A DNA stretch of 64,000 nucleotides from Achromobacter agilis (lineage in GTDB: Bacteria > Pseudomonadota > Gammaproteobacteria > Burkholderiales > Burkholderiaceae_B). The notes beneath the pieces were generated by a model, which worked only from the letters and a program-made list of their open reading frames with translations, made no database searches and had not been told where the DNA came from. This document shows, one piece after another, positions 1 through 8,796 of the stretch. A program made the position numbers and the translations under genes. Where the stretch lies: contig NZ_UFQB01000011.1 in NCBI RefSeq assembly GCF_900496965.1, forward strand, positions 1-64,000, read 5' to 3'. Each line of letters opens with the position of its first letter. Positions within the stretch are counted from its first letter, which is position 1.

Positions 1-462
1 CGCGTGCCGGCCCGGGCGGCGCGCCAGCAGCCAGGCGCCCATGGCGGTGGGCGCCATGCCCAGCGTGACGCGCAGGTCCAGCGCGCGCAGGGTGGCGGCC
101 ACCCGCCGGCTCAAGGCCCGGGGGCCGCGGAAAAACATCAGGCTGGCGCCGACGTTCAGGAGCACGGTGTCGCCGTCGGCCAGGGCGACTTCAGGCGTGT
201 ATTGCAGCAGGGCCAGCGCCGCGCCCTGCAGGGCCTCGGCTTCGGCCTGGAGGTCGCGGGCCAGCAATTCGACCCCGGGCGCGATGGCCGCCACGCCGGC
301 GCGGCGCATGCCGGGCCGGGCGCCGGCCCGGCGGGCGGCGGGCGTGAGGGCGGCGACGCGTTCCTGGTCCAGGACGGCGAACGCCTGCTCCTCATGCGGC
401 CAGTGCGGGCGTATGGCGTCCAGCGGCAGGCAGCGCAGGCAGGCGGCGATCCAGAGGCGCAT
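1..462 (-). CDS. imuB: ImuB, Y-family polymerase-like mutagenesis protein (partial)
   Basis: Only the first 154 codons lie in the window; the gene runs off the left edge. The product begins MRLWIAACLRCLPLDAI and continues with a Y-family polymerase N-terminal fold (an aging-vector stretch LTPAARRAGARPGMR, then LLARDLQAE). In the ImuB family this fold has lost the catalytic acidic residues, and the protein acts as a beta-clamp-binding hub for the DnaE2 polymerase in SOS translesion synthesis. The acidic DxD pattern expected near the N-terminus of an active Y-polymerase is not present here. The ATG lies 71 bp inside the end of imuA, so the two are translationally linked. dnaE2 would be expected beyond the left edge, which is inference. 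Confidence 0.85.
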   Translation of the reverse strand, partial: MRLWIAACLRCLPLDAIRPHWPHEEQAFAVLDQERVAALTPAARRAGARPGMRRAGVAAIAPGVELLARDLQAEAEALQGAALALLQYTPEVALADGDTVLLNVGASLMFFRGPRALSRRVAATLRALDLRVTLGMAPTAMGAWLLARRPGRHA

Positions 463-1096
463 GGCGGGAGGAGGAAGGTGAGGCGGCGCCGGGTTCCAGG
501 CCGACGTACAGCGGCGCGTCGCAGACGGGCCCCCGGCGCTTGAGAATATGGACGGACAAGCCCCCCGGCGCGGGCGCCAGCGCCAGCCGCAAGGGGGCGG
601 GAGTGGCGTTCTGCGCCGCCCCGGAGGGGCGCACGGCGACGAACAGCAGATCGCTGGCCTGGGCGGCCAGGTGCAGGCGGCGCAGGGATTCAGGGCGCAC
701 GCGGGGCAGCCAGCAGATCAGGGCCCCGCAGCTGCCGTTCTTCAGGATCTGTTCGGCGGCCCAAAGCGCGTCGGCGGGTTTTTCGGGCGCGACCCAGAGC
801 AGTTGGCGGGGATCCAGCCGCCAGCTCATCCAGCTGGCGATATGGGGGACGTGCGGGGGCTGCACCAGCGCGATGGCCCGGCGGGTTTCCAGTTGGGCCA
901 GCGCCGGGCGCAGCAGGCGGATTTCCCCGATGCCGGGATGAGGTGCCAGCAATTCGATCAGCGAACCCAGGGGCCAGCCGCCATCGGGCAGTTCGGCCGA
1001 CAGCGCGGCATGCCCAGTGGGCAGGCTGCGGGCGGCGCCCTGGGCCAACTGAGTGGCGCGCCATAGCGCGGGATGGATGCGTTCAGGGGACTGCAT
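392..1096 (-). CDS. imuA: ImuA, RecA-like translesion synthesis accessory protein
   Basis: A 234-residue protein starting MQSPERIHPALWRA. It has the ImuA pattern GWPLGSLIELLAPHPGIGEIRLLRPAL at about residues 40-65 (a degenerate RecA-type nucleotide-binding region without a good Walker A lysine), followed by a RecA-like core. ImuA works with ImuB and DnaE2 in damage-induced mutagenesis. It is the first gene of the cassette and overlaps imuB by 71 bp. The start codon lies about 60 bp below a strong LexA operator, so the operon should be SOS-induced. The length is normal for the family. Confidence 0.85.
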   Translation of the reverse strand: MQSPERIHPALWRATQLAQGAARSLPTGHAALSAELPDGGWPLGSLIELLAPHPGIGEIRLLRPALAQLETRRAIALVQPPHVPHIASWMSWRLDPRQLLWVAPEKPADALWAAEQILKNGSCGALICWLPRVRPESLRRLHLAAQASDLLFVAVRPSGAAQNATPAPLRLALAPAPGGLSVHILKRRGPVCDAPLYVGLEPGAASPSSSRHAPLDRRLPALPAAGRHTPALAA

Positions 1097-1149
1097 GGCT
1101 GGCGGGCTAGCCGGTTTCCGAAAAGGCGAATAAGAAAGGCCGAAGCCGA

Positions 1150-1178
1150 ATTATAACTGTATGAATATACAGTATTCA
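1150..1178 (-). promoter_or_regulatory. LexA-controlled promoter of imuAB (SOS box)
   Basis: Positions 1157-1172 read CTGTATGAATATACAG on the plus strand, a full CTGT-N8-ACAG SOS box that stays close to the extended consensus at 1155-1174. On the minus strand a perfect TATAAT lies at 1150-1155 and a weak TGAATA -35 at 1173-1178, with a 17-bp spacer that is exactly the SOS box. A repressor bound here would block polymerase directly. The motifs are seen directly; LexA control is inferred from the family. Confidence 0.85.
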
Positions 1179-1221
1179 CCAAAAAAACCGGTAGCGCCAG
1201 GGGCCGCCGCCCCTTCGTGTC

Positions 1222-1280
1222 CCGCAGATGCAGAATCTGCGGAATTTCTCTGAATGAGGGACGGATTCCGCGCCCGTCCC
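1222..1280 (-). terminator. two hairpins downstream of the MFS gene
   Basis: Two perfect inverted repeats sit between the MFS stop and the imuA promoter: GGGACGG/CCGTCCC at 1258-1264 and 1274-1280 (9-nt loop), and CCGCAGAT/ATCTGCGG at 1222-1229 and 1235-1242 (5-nt loop). Neither is followed by a long U tract on the minus strand, so a terminator or transcript-end stabiliser is only likely. Confidence 0.4.
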
Positions 1281-1289
1281 CCAGGCCGT

Positions 1290-2618
1290 TCAGCGGTTCA
1301 CCAGGCTCTTGGGCAAGCGGTAGGTCAACACCGCGCCGATCACCGCCACGACGGCGATGAAGTAAATGCCGCCGCTGGTGCTTTGCGTGGAATCCTTGAT
1401 CAGGCCGATCACATAGGGGCTGACAAAGCCGCCCAGGCCACCTATGGAATTGATCACGCCGATGGCGGCTGCCATGCCGACGCCGTTCAGGAAGAGGCTG
1501 GGCAACATCCACATCATGGTGGTGGCGGAGTAGACGCCCGCCGTCGCCACGGTGAGCGCAACCAAAGCGGCGATGGGCGTGTTGTGCAGCCAGACGCTGG
1601 CGACCAGGCCCGCCGCGCCGACCAAGAATGCGCCGATCAGGTGCCAGCGGCGTTCCAGGCGGCGGTCCGAACTGCGGCCCACCAGGTTCAAGGCGATGGC
1701 GGCCGCGCCGAAGGGGGCGGCGGAGATCAGCCCGATCTGCAGCACGTTCTGGTAGCCCAGGCCGCTGACCAGCGACGGCAGCCAGAACGACACGCCGTAA
1801 ATGCCGATGGCCTGGCAGACGCACAGCGCCACCATGGTCCACACCCGGCGATCGGCCAGCATGGCGAGGATAGAGGAGTGGTCGCCGCCTTCCTGCGTTT
1901 TGCGCTGTGCATCCTCTTCCAGATCGGCCAGGACATTGCGCTTTTCCTCGGCCGATAGCCACTTGGCCTGATGCGGGCTGTCGGTCAGGAACCACGGCAC
2001 GGCCAGACCCAGCAGCACCGAAGGCAGGCCTTCGATGAGAAACAGCCATTGCCATCCGGCGAAGCCGTGAGCCTGGTCCATGCTTTGCAGGATCCAGCCC
2101 GACAAAGGGCCGCCGATAACGCCCGACAAAGGAATGGCGGTGACAAAGAGCGCCAGCATCTTGCCGCGATAGCGCGACGGAAACCAGAACGTGAGGTACA
2201 GGATGATGCCGGGATAGAAGCCGGCTTCGGCGACGCCCAGCAGGAAGCGCAGGAAGTAGAACTGCGTCGGCGTCTGCACGAAGGCAAAGCCCATCGAGAT
2301 CAGGCCCCACAGCACCATGATGCGCATGATGGTTTTCTTGGCGCCGATCTTCATCATCAGTATGTTGCTGGGTGCCTCGAACAGCAGATAGCCGATGAAG
2401 AACAGGCCCGCGCCCAGCCCGTAGGCCGCCTCCGTGAACGAGAGGTCTTCCAGCATGCGCAGTTTGGCAAACCCGATGTTGACCCGGTCCAGATAGGCCA
2501 TCAGGTAACAGACGATGAGAAACGGAAGGATGCGCCGCGCGATCTTGCCGTAGACGGCGGGACCTGAAGAAGACGCGGCGGTGTCAGGGAGCGGCGCGGT
2601 GAGAATGCGATCGCTCAT
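1290..2618 (-). CDS. MFS transporter, anion:cation symporter (ACS) family
   Basis: A 442-residue major facilitator with about 12 hydrophobic segments. The first transmembrane helix ends in the ACS signature LDRVNIGFA (about residues 44-52), and RYRGKM marks the loop between helices 4 and 5. ACS members (tartrate, phthalate, hexuronate or 4-hydroxyphenylacetate type) bring in organic anions with a cation; the substrate cannot be read from the sequence. It is preceded on the same strand by a LysR regulator and a DUF1445 protein, which suggests uptake of a hydroxy- or amino-acid-like carboxylate handled by that protein. A GAAGGC-like ribosome site precedes ATG 2618. Confidence 0.85.
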   Translation of the reverse strand: MSDRILTAPLPDTAASSSGPAVYGKIARRILPFLIVCYLMAYLDRVNIGFAKLRMLEDLSFTEAAYGLGAGLFFIGYLLFEAPSNILMMKIGAKKTIMRIMVLWGLISMGFAFVQTPTQFYFLRFLLGVAEAGFYPGIILYLTFWFPSRYRGKMLALFVTAIPLSGVIGGPLSGWILQSMDQAHGFAGWQWLFLIEGLPSVLLGLAVPWFLTDSPHQAKWLSAEEKRNVLADLEEDAQRKTQEGGDHSSILAMLADRRVWTMVALCVCQAIGIYGVSFWLPSLVSGLGYQNVLQIGLISAAPFGAAAIALNLVGRSSDRRLERRWHLIGAFLVGAAGLVASVWLHNTPIAALVALTVATAGVYSATTMMWMLPSLFLNGVGMAAAIGVINSIGGLGGFVSPYVIGLIKDSTQSTSGGIYFIAVVAVIGAVLTYRLPKSLVNR

Positions 2619-2781
2619 GAGCAGGCCTTCACGATAAAGTGAAACATGGACATTCCCCTTGTTGATGCATGGCCGGCGGGTAGGCTGTGCTCCCGTCCTT
2701 GATGGGCTGCGCAGCCATTATGCCGCGCCATGATTCACCGGGGTGACTGTGTTTTTTTATCGCCGAGATCAGAAACCGCGA

Positions 2782-3690
2782 TTACGCGGGACCCTGCCCA
2801 TAGGCGTTGGCGGCAAGGTGCGCACGCGCGCAAATAGACTGTTTCAAATGTGCGTTGGCGCCGCCAAGATAAACGGCGTGGAAGGCGAAATCGGGCAGTT
2901 TGACGCGTGAGTCCAGGATCACCAGGCTACCCGCGTCGAGCTCCTTTTTTACGTTAACGGGCGAGAGCGCGCCGATGCCGTGTCCGGCCTTGACCATGTC
3001 CACGATTGTGTGGATGGACGCCATGCCCCACAGCCTGATGTCGGCCAGTTCCAGCGTGCGGCAGACGTTGACCGCGAGCGCGGCCGAGGTGACGGTGGAG
3101 GCCGGGTACGTGATGATGGGCTGCTGCGAAAACAGCGCGACCTCGTCTTCGGGCGTGTCGCAGGCCCGCGCGAAACGCGGCGCCGCGATGAAACGAAACG
3201 GGTATGAGCAGAGCTGTTCGGAACAGGCGTTGGCGTGGTCCAGTGGCTCGGCCATCAGCGCCAGGTCCACGTCCAGGGCAAGCAGGCGCCGCGTAATTTC
3301 CGGCGTGGTGTCCACGGAAAGATCGATGGTGATGTTGGGAAAATCGGTGCTGATGCTTTCGATCAGATCGGACAGCCAGGTGTACACCAGAGTCTCGGAG
3401 ACGCCGATGGTGAACTTGCCGCGCATGGCGGTGGGATCGGCCACCGCGCTCATCATTTCGTCCTTCAGGCGGAGGATGCGCTCGACATAGGTCAGCAGCA
3501 TGGACCCGCGCGCGGTCAGCGAGGCGCGCCGGTTGTTCGGGTCGAACAGGTTGACGCCCAGCTCCTGCTCCAGTTGGGCGATGCGCGCGGATACCGCCGG
3601 CTGCGTCGTATGCAGCTTGATGGCGGCCGCGCGGAAGCCGCCCGAACGGGCGACCCAGTAGAACGTCTCGAAATTGCGTAAATCGCGCAT
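2782..3690 (-). CDS. LysR-family transcriptional regulator
   Basis: A 302-residue LTTR. The winged helix-turn-helix occupies about residues 1-60 (FETFYWVARSGGFRAAAIKL, TTQPAVSARIAQLEQELG), followed by a periplasmic-binding-protein-like effector domain from about residue 90. Length and architecture are typical. It lies between the DUF1445 gene (98 bp upstream) and the MFS gene (163 bp downstream), all on the minus strand, and probably controls one or both. Its ligand is unknown. A small inverted repeat CACGGG-N5-CCCGTG at 3747-3763 sits just upstream and could be the hairpin ending the previous gene or part of the promoter. Confidence 0.9.
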   Translation of the reverse strand: MRDLRNFETFYWVARSGGFRAAAIKLHTTQPAVSARIAQLEQELGVNLFDPNNRRASLTARGSMLLTYVERILRLKDEMMSAVADPTAMRGKFTIGVSETLVYTWLSDLIESISTDFPNITIDLSVDTTPEITRRLLALDVDLALMAEPLDHANACSEQLCSYPFRFIAAPRFARACDTPEDEVALFSQQPIITYPASTVTSAALAVNVCRTLELADIRLWGMASIHTIVDMVKAGHGIGALSPVNVKKELDAGSLVILDSRVKLPDFAFHAVYLGGANAHLKQSICARAHLAANAYGQGPA

Positions 3691-3788
3691 GGGGGACTCG
3701 TGGCGGGTGATGGGCGGCGGGCAATGACCTTACCGTACATCAGCGGCACGGGAAATCCCCGTGATGTTTCATTCAGAGGCGCGCGGTG

Positions 3789-4577
3789 CTAGAGCACCGA
3801 GAGGTCGGCGATGCGCAGATCGGTGACGAGCATGTGCGCGGGCGTGTGCGTGATGCAGAACTCCAATCCGGCTGCTTCCACCACCGCCTGCGGCGTGATG
3901 CCGCAAGCCCAGAATACGGGCAGTTCGCCGGCGGGCACGGGCACGGGCGAGCCGTAATCGGGCCGGTCCAGGTCCTGGATGCCGATGCTTTCAGGCAGGC
4001 CGATGTGCACCGGCGCTCCATGCACCCCGGGCATGCGCGAGGTGATCTGCACGGCCCGGATGGCATCGGCCGGCTTGAAGGAGCGCATGGACACCACCAT
4101 GGGGCCATGGAACGGACCAGCTTGCGCCGTCGGGATGGAGGTGCGATAGACCGGGACGTCCGTGCCCAGTTCATGGTGGTGCAAAGTGAGGCCCGCTTCG
4201 AGCAAGGGGGCCTCGAACGAGAACGAACAGCCCAGCAGGAACGCCACCAGGTCGTCGCGCCAGTATGACGTGATGTCATCGGTCTCGGTAGCGATCTTGC
4301 CGTCGCGCCAGACGCGGTAGCTGGGAAGGTCCGTGCGGATGTCGATGTCGCGGCCCAACGCGGGCAGGCGCCAGTCGCCGGGCTCGGAATGGCCGATCAG
4401 GGGACACGGCTTCGGATTGAGGACGCAGAACCGCAAGAAGTCATTGGCCTGCGCGGCGGGAATAATCGCCAGGTTTGCCTGAACGAAACCCGGTGCCATG
4501 CCCGAGGTCTGCCCCGTGTGCCGGCCCGCGCGAATGAGCTGGCGCGCCTCGTAGCCGCTTTGTCCCGCGTTTGTCAT
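3789..4577 (-). CDS. DUF1445 / D-glutamate cyclase family protein (putative hydro-lyase)
   Basis: A 262-residue protein of the YcsI/DUF1445 family, recognised by the N-terminal pattern [20 protein letters not shown], then [39 protein letters not shown] and VSMRSFKP. Mammalian relatives convert D-glutamate to 5-oxo-D-proline, and bacterial members are usually named putative hydro-lyases; the actual substrate here is not known. It is full length and soluble with no signal peptide. Same-strand neighbours are LysR and an ACS-type permease downstream and an amino acid permease 87 bp upstream, which fits metabolism of an amino acid or hydroxyacid. Confidence 0.85.
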   Translation of the reverse strand: MTNAGQSGYEARQLIRAGRHTGQTSGMAPGFVQANLAIIPAAQANDFLRFCVLNPKPCPLIGHSEPGDWRLPALGRDIDIRTDLPSYRVWRDGKIATETDDITSYWRDDLVAFLLGCSFSFEAPLLEAGLTLHHHELGTDVPVYRTSIPTAQAGPFHGPMVVSMRSFKPADAIRAVQITSRMPGVHGAPVHIGLPESIGIQDLDRPDYGSPVPVPAGELPVFWACGITPQAVVEAAGLEFCITHTPAHMLVTDLRIADLSVL

Positions 4578-4664
4578 CTGGGAACTCCCGTATGCGTGTC
4601 TGTCAGACGCGATTATGGGAGCGCTGGCGCCGGGGGCGCCAACTGTGATTTTGGATAGGCGCTA

Positions 4665-6170
4665 TCAGCTTTTTTTATCGAGGCGGGCGGGTAGCGCCAG
4701 CCCGTCGAAGCGCATGTCTTCGTAGCGGATCCAGTGCGATTTGCGCACCAGCCGATGGCCGATCCACAGGGCCAGGAAGAGCGGGATGGCCAGGTAGGTG
4801 GAGATCGCGCCGATCCAGTCGATGCGGTCTTGCAGGAAGGCCTGGTAGTTCTGGCCCAGGGTGATCACCAGGCACAGCGCGAAGGCCAGCACCGGGCCGA
4901 AGGGGAACAGGCCGGCCTTGTAGGGCAGGTCGGCGGTGTCGTAGCCGTGCTTCACGTAGCCCTGTCGGAAGCGGTAATGGCTGACCGCGATGCTCAACCA
5001 CACAATGAATTCCGTCATGCCCGCGAAGTTCAGCAGCCAGATGTAGACCGCCTTCGGGCTATACACCAGGCTGAACAGGCACAGGCAGGCCAGCAGCGCC
5101 GTCGCCAGCAGCGCGAACAGCGGCACGCCGTTGCGGGTCAGGCGCTTGAAGAGCGCCGGGGCCTGGCCTTCGGCCGCCATGTTGAACAGCATCCGCGTTG
5201 CGGCGTACATGCCCGAATTGCCGGCGGACAGCACCGAGGTCAGGATGACGGCGTTCATCACCGTAGCCGCCGACAGCAGCCCCGCATGCTGGAATACCAG
5301 GGTGAAGGGGCTGACGGCGATGTCCTCGACTTCGTTGCGCAGCAACTGCGGGTCGGTATAGGGCAGCAGCAGGCCGATGATCAGGATGGCCAGCACGTAG
5401 AACAGCAGGATGCGCCAGAACACGTGGTTGATCGCGCGCGGCACGTTGCGCCGGGGGTTTTCGGATTCGCCGGCCGCCACGGCCACCAGCTCGGTGCCCT
5501 GGAAGGAATAGGCCACCACCATCGCCACGCCGACCCAGGTGGCCGCGTTGCCCACGAAAGGCGCGTCGCCTACCTTCCAGTTCTCCAGGCCCACGGGGAC
5601 GCCGCCATGGATGATGCCCGCCAGCATCGCCAGCCCGACGCCGATGAAACACAGCACGGCCGCGACCTTGATGATGGCGAACCAGTACTCGGCCTCGCCG
5701 AAGCTGCGCGCCGAAAACGCGTTCAGGCCGAAGGTCAGGGCCAGGAACGCCACGCTCCATATCCATCCAGGCGTATCGGGGAACCAGTACGCCATGACGA
5801 GCTGCGCGGCCACCACGTCCACCGCCACGACCGTGGCCCAGCTGATCCAGAAATTCCAGCCCAGCGCGAAGCCGAAGCCCGGGTCCACGTAGCGCGATGC
5901 GTACGTGCAGAAAGAACCCGACACCGGCATGAAGGTCGCCAGTTCGCCCAGGCTGGTCATGATGAAATAGACCATCAGGCCGATCGTCAGGTAGACCAGC
6001 AGGGCACCGCCGGGGCCCGCTTGCGCGATCGCGGCGCCGGAGGCGACGAACAGGCCGGTGCCGATGGCCCCGCCTAGCGCTATCATCGTCAGGTGGCGCG
6101 CCTTGAGCACGCGATGCAGCTGGTTCTGGCCGGCAGTCGGGGAGCCGGCTTTTGTTGTCGGTGTTTGCAT
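4665..6170 (-). CDS. APC-family amino acid permease, LysP-like
   Basis: A 501-residue amino acid-polyamine-cation transporter with about 12 hydrophobic segments. The first membrane segment carries the APC signature MIALGGAIGTGLFVASG (about residues 29-45), preceded by HRVLKARHLTM. Overall similarity is closest to lysine-specific permease LysP, so lysine or another basic amino acid is the best guess. I chose ATG 6170 (MQTPTTKAGSP) because further upstream in this frame the sequence is repeat-containing and looks non-coding. It is divergent from the esterase gene at 6390, with the palindromic repeat cluster in between. Confidence 0.8.
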   Translation of the reverse strand: MQTPTTKAGSPTAGQNQLHRVLKARHLTMIALGGAIGTGLFVASGAAIAQAGPGGALLVYLTIGLMVYFIMTSLGELATFMPVSGSFCTYASRYVDPGFGFALGWNFWISWATVVAVDVVAAQLVMAYWFPDTPGWIWSVAFLALTFGLNAFSARSFGEAEYWFAIIKVAAVLCFIGVGLAMLAGIIHGGVPVGLENWKVGDAPFVGNAATWVGVAMVVAYSFQGTELVAVAAGESENPRRNVPRAINHVFWRILLFYVLAILIIGLLLPYTDPQLLRNEVEDIAVSPFTLVFQHAGLLSAATVMNAVILTSVLSAGNSGMYAATRMLFNMAAEGQAPALFKRLTRNGVPLFALLATALLACLCLFSLVYSPKAVYIWLLNFAGMTEFIVWLSIAVSHYRFRQGYVKHGYDTADLPYKAGLFPFGPVLAFALCLVITLGQNYQAFLQDRIDWIGAISTYLAIPLFLALWIGHRLVRKSHWIRYEDMRFDGLALPARLDKKS

Positions 6171-6218
6171 TGCTGGGTGAGTGATGGCCGTCGCGGCGGA
6201 GGTTGCTTCGGTGTCCCG

Positions 6219-6308
6219 GCGCCTGGCACCCTTCGCGGGTGAGCCGGTGCCTGGCGCCCGTCGGAGACGGGTTTCAGGCGAAGGCGGCGTACCAAAGGTG
6301 CCAGGCAC
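6219..6308. repeat. three copies of the GTGCCWGGCAC palindrome
   Basis: Near-identical 11-bp palindromes lie at 6219-6229 (GCGCCTGGCAC), 6247-6257 (GTGCCTGGCGC) and 6298-6308 (GTGCCAGGCAC), within the 219-bp gap between the divergent permease and esterase genes. Each is flanked by extra C or G, giving GGTGCCWGGCACC-type hairpins. They belong to the same GTGYCWGRCAC pattern as the cluster at 26278-26487. Confidence 0.75.
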
Positions 6309-6389
6309 CTGGAGACACCGGGCGGCGCATTTTACAATGCGGCAATCGGGGCTCGTTTCAGCGGCCCCAGGCCAGCACGGAGCAGTTTC

Positions 6390-7094
6390 ATGGCGTCTTC
6401 CAGTTCTATCGAATTCCTTCCCGATCCGGGCGTCGACGTGCGCCAGCTTTTCATCCTGCTGCACGGCGTGGGCGGTTCGCCCGACAACCTGCAGCCGCTG
6501 GCCCAGGCCCTGCGCACGGCATTCCCCACGGCGGCGGTGCTGGTTCCCGAAGGCTTCGAGCCCTTCGACGGCGGCGGCGCGGGCCGGCAATGGTTTTCGG
6601 TGCGCGGCGTGACCGAAGAAAACCGTCCCGAGCGCGTGGCGCAAGCGCTGCCGCCCCTGGAAGCCTATGTGCGCCAGGCGCAGGCCCGCTTCGGCCTGCT
6701 GCAATCGGATACGGCGCTGGCGGGGTTCTCGCAGGGCGCCATCATGGCGCTGGAACTGGTCCAGGCCCACGACGGCATGGCCGGCCGCGTCATCGCGTTT
6801 TCAGGCCGCTACGCGCAGCTGCCCCGGTCCGCGCCGCAATACACCACGCTGCACCTGCTGCACGGGGCCGACGATCCGGTCATGAGCGTGGCGCACATCC
6901 AGGCCGCCCAGGCGCGGCTGACCGAGCTGCATGGCGACTCGACCATCGACGTCGCCACCCGCGTGGGGCACGAACTGCACCCCGCCCTGATCGAGCGCGC
7001 CATCATGCGCCTGCAGACCTGCGTGCCGCTGCGCAGCTGGGAAGCGGCGCTGGGCCTGAACCAGACGCCGCCGGACGGCAGCACGGTGCATTGA
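6390..7094 (+). CDS. alpha/beta hydrolase, YpfH-like carboxylesterase
   Basis: A 234-residue carboxylesterase/phospholipase-type hydrolase. Visible motifs are the oxyanion-hole region LFILLHGVGGSPDNL (about residues 20-34), the nucleophile elbow GFSQG with its catalytic serine near residue 114, the acid region HGADDPVM near 165, and the catalytic histidine in VGHELHP near 197. This is the layout of E. coli YpfH, a small cytosolic esterase of unknown natural substrate. It ends about 55 bp before the IclR gene on the same strand. Confidence 0.85.
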   Translation: MASSSSIEFLPDPGVDVRQLFILLHGVGGSPDNLQPLAQALRTAFPTAAVLVPEGFEPFDGGGAGRQWFSVRGVTEENRPERVAQALPPLEAYVRQAQARFGLLQSDTALAGFSQGAIMALELVQAHDGMAGRVIAFSGRYAQLPRSAPQYTTLHLLHGADDPVMSVAHIQAAQARLTELHGDSTIDVATRVGHELHPALIERAIMRLQTCVPLRSWEAALGLNQTPPDGSTVH

Positions 7095-7149
7095 AGATCA
7101 GCCGGAAGCCAAGCGGCGCCCCGGGTTTTGCGGCTACCATGTCCGCCTC

Positions 7150-7959
7150 ATGAGCCCCGCCAAATCCTCCGCTTCCGTTCCGCCCCGCCGCACAGACGCC
7201 GTGGGCGGCGCGCAGAGCATTTTCCGCGTGCTGCGCATCCTGAAATATGTGGGGGCCGCGCCTGCGCGAGGGGTCGGCCTGACCGACGTGGTGCGGGATC
7301 TCGGCCTGACGCCGCCCACAGCGCATCGCATGCTGGCGGCGCTGCTGCAGGAAGGCTTTCTGTCGCTGAACCCGAAACTCAAGACTTACAGCCTGGGCCG
7401 CGAATCCTACATCCTGGGGTTGGCGGCGGAAAGCCGGCACGGCATCAAGGCCATCGCCGAATCCGCCGTGCTGCGCCTGGCCCAGTCGACGGGCGACACC
7501 AGCTTTCTATCCGTCCGCTCCGGCCACGAGGCCGTTTGCGTCGACCGCCAGACGGGCGATTTCCCGATCAAGATCCTGACGCTCGAGGTCGGGCATCGCC
7601 GTCCGCTGGGCGTGGGCGCGGGCAGCCTGGCGCTGCTGGCCTTCCTGACCAATGACGATATCGAACGCGTGCTGGCGCGCTACGACGCCTCCGCCGCGCC
7701 GGACCTGCCTTCTACCGACCTGCTGCGGGCGGACATCGCCGCGGCCCGCAAGAACGGCTATGCGCTGAATCCTGGCCGCATCATTCCCGACATGCTGGGC
7801 GTGGGCGTGCCGGTATTCGACCGCGAACAGCATGTGGTGGCCGCGCTGAGCGTGGCGGCGATCCGGTCGCGATTGTCCGGCGCCCGGCTGCAGGAAGTGG
7901 TGGCGGCCCTGCAGCGGGCGTCGGCCGATCTGGCCGCCGACCTGGCGCCGCGTCCCTGA
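7150..7959 (+). CDS. IclR-family transcriptional regulator
   Basis: A 269-residue IclR regulator. The winged helix-turn-helix covers about residues 20-85 (SIFRVLRILKYV, LTDVVRDLGLTPPTAHRML, LKTYSLG), and the GAF-like effector domain runs from about 95 to the end, with the family pattern GVGVPVFDREQHVVAALSV. It converges with the operon that begins at 12399 and ends at 7975, 15 bp away, and is its most likely regulator. The paired TCCATATTATGGA palindromes upstream of that operon resemble IclR-type operators. The effector is unknown. Confidence 0.9.
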   Translation: MSPAKSSASVPPRRTDAVGGAQSIFRVLRILKYVGAAPARGVGLTDVVRDLGLTPPTAHRMLAALLQEGFLSLNPKLKTYSLGRESYILGLAAESRHGIKAIAESAVLRLAQSTGDTSFLSVRSGHEAVCVDRQTGDFPIKILTLEVGHRRPLGVGAGSLALLAFLTNDDIERVLARYDASAAPDLPSTDLLRADIAAARKNGYALNPGRIIPDMLGVGVPVFDREQHVVAALSVAAIRSRLSGARLQEVVAALQRASADLAADLAPRP

Positions 7960-7974
7960 GGCCGCGGGGGCGCT

Positions 7975-8769
7975 TCAGCGGCCCGCGCACGCCTTGCCAC
8001 CATCGACAGGCAGGCACACTCCGGTGATGTACTTGGCTTCGTCGCTGGCCAGGAACAAGGCGGCATGCGCCACGTCCCAGGCATCGCCCATCCGTCCCAT
8101 GGGGCTGGCCGCATTGCGCCGTTGGCGCATTTCCTCGACATCGCCGAATTGGCCCGCGATCTGGGTATAGATCAAAGGCGTGTCGATCACGCCGGGCAGC
8201 ACCGCGTTCACCCGGATATTGTGGGGTGCATAGCGTACGGCAAGCGAACGCGTCAAATGGTTCAGCCCGGCTTTGGCGGCGTAGTAGGACGTATAGGGGT
8301 AGGTATTGACCTGGATCGACGCCAGCGACGAAATGTTCACGATGCTGCCGGCGCCCTGGGCCAGCATGGCCGGCAGCACGTGCTTGCAGGTCAGGAAGAC
8401 GCTGGTCAGGTTGGTGTCGATCACGCGGCGCCAGCTTTCCTCGCTGGCCGCTATGGGATCGCCCATTTCCGTGATGCCCACGTTGTTGTGCAGCACGTCG
8501 ATACGGCCGGCCGAGGCCAGCACGGCGTCCACCGCCGCCAGGATCTGCGCCGAGTCCGTGACATCGGCGGTCAGCGCCGTGCATTGCCCACCTTCTTCCT
8601 CGATGACGCGCTGGGTTTCCCGGGCCGCTTCCGCGCGCAGGTCCACGGCGAACACCTGCGCGCCTTCGCGTGCATACAGCGCGGCCGCGGCCTTGCCGTT
8701 GCCCCAGCCCGGCCCCGAGGAACCGGCGCCGAAGACCAGCGCGATCTTGCCCTTCAGACGATCGCCCAT
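7975..8769 (-). CDS. short-chain dehydrogenase/reductase (SDR)
   Basis: A 264-residue classical SDR. Seen are a Rossmann start ALVFGAGSSGPGWGNG (about residues 10-25), the NNVG element, NISSLAS carrying the catalytic serine, YYAAK as the YxxxK pair, and the C-terminal ITGVCLPVDGG. The cofactor loop departs from the usual TGxxxGxG by a longer glycine-rich stretch. It is the last gene of a four-gene minus-strand operon (duplicated protein, ThDP enzyme, Bug protein, SDR), 27 bp after the Bug gene, and probably oxidises or reduces an intermediate of that pathway. Confidence 0.85.
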   Translation of the reverse strand: MGDRLKGKIALVFGAGSSGPGWGNGKAAAALYAREGAQVFAVDLRAEAARETQRVIEEEGGQCTALTADVTDSAQILAAVDAVLASAGRIDVLHNNVGITEMGDPIAASEESWRRVIDTNLTSVFLTCKHVLPAMLAQGAGSIVNISSLASIQVNTYPYTSYYAAKAGLNHLTRSLAVRYAPHNIRVNAVLPGVIDTPLIYTQIAGQFGDVEEMRQRRNAASPMGRMGDAWDVAHAALFLASDEAKYITGVCLPVDGGKACAGR

Positions 8770-8796
8770 GTGTAGCTCCTTTTGGCGTAAATGGGT

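Noticed and set aside
2700-2781. T-rich stretch near GGTGACTGTGTTTTTTTATC as a terminator
   Set aside because: The preceding stem (CACC/GGTG) is only 4 bp and points along the plus strand, where no gene ends.
6171-6770. 200-codon N-terminal extension of the amino acid permease
   Set aside because: The extension crosses the palindromic repeats and the antisense of the esterase gene and has no transporter features; the family start is at 6170.
7960-7983. GGCCGC/GCGGCC hairpin between convergent IclR and SDR genes
   Set aside because: The stem is short, partly inside the SDR coding end, and lacks a U tract; such GC repeats are expected by chance here.
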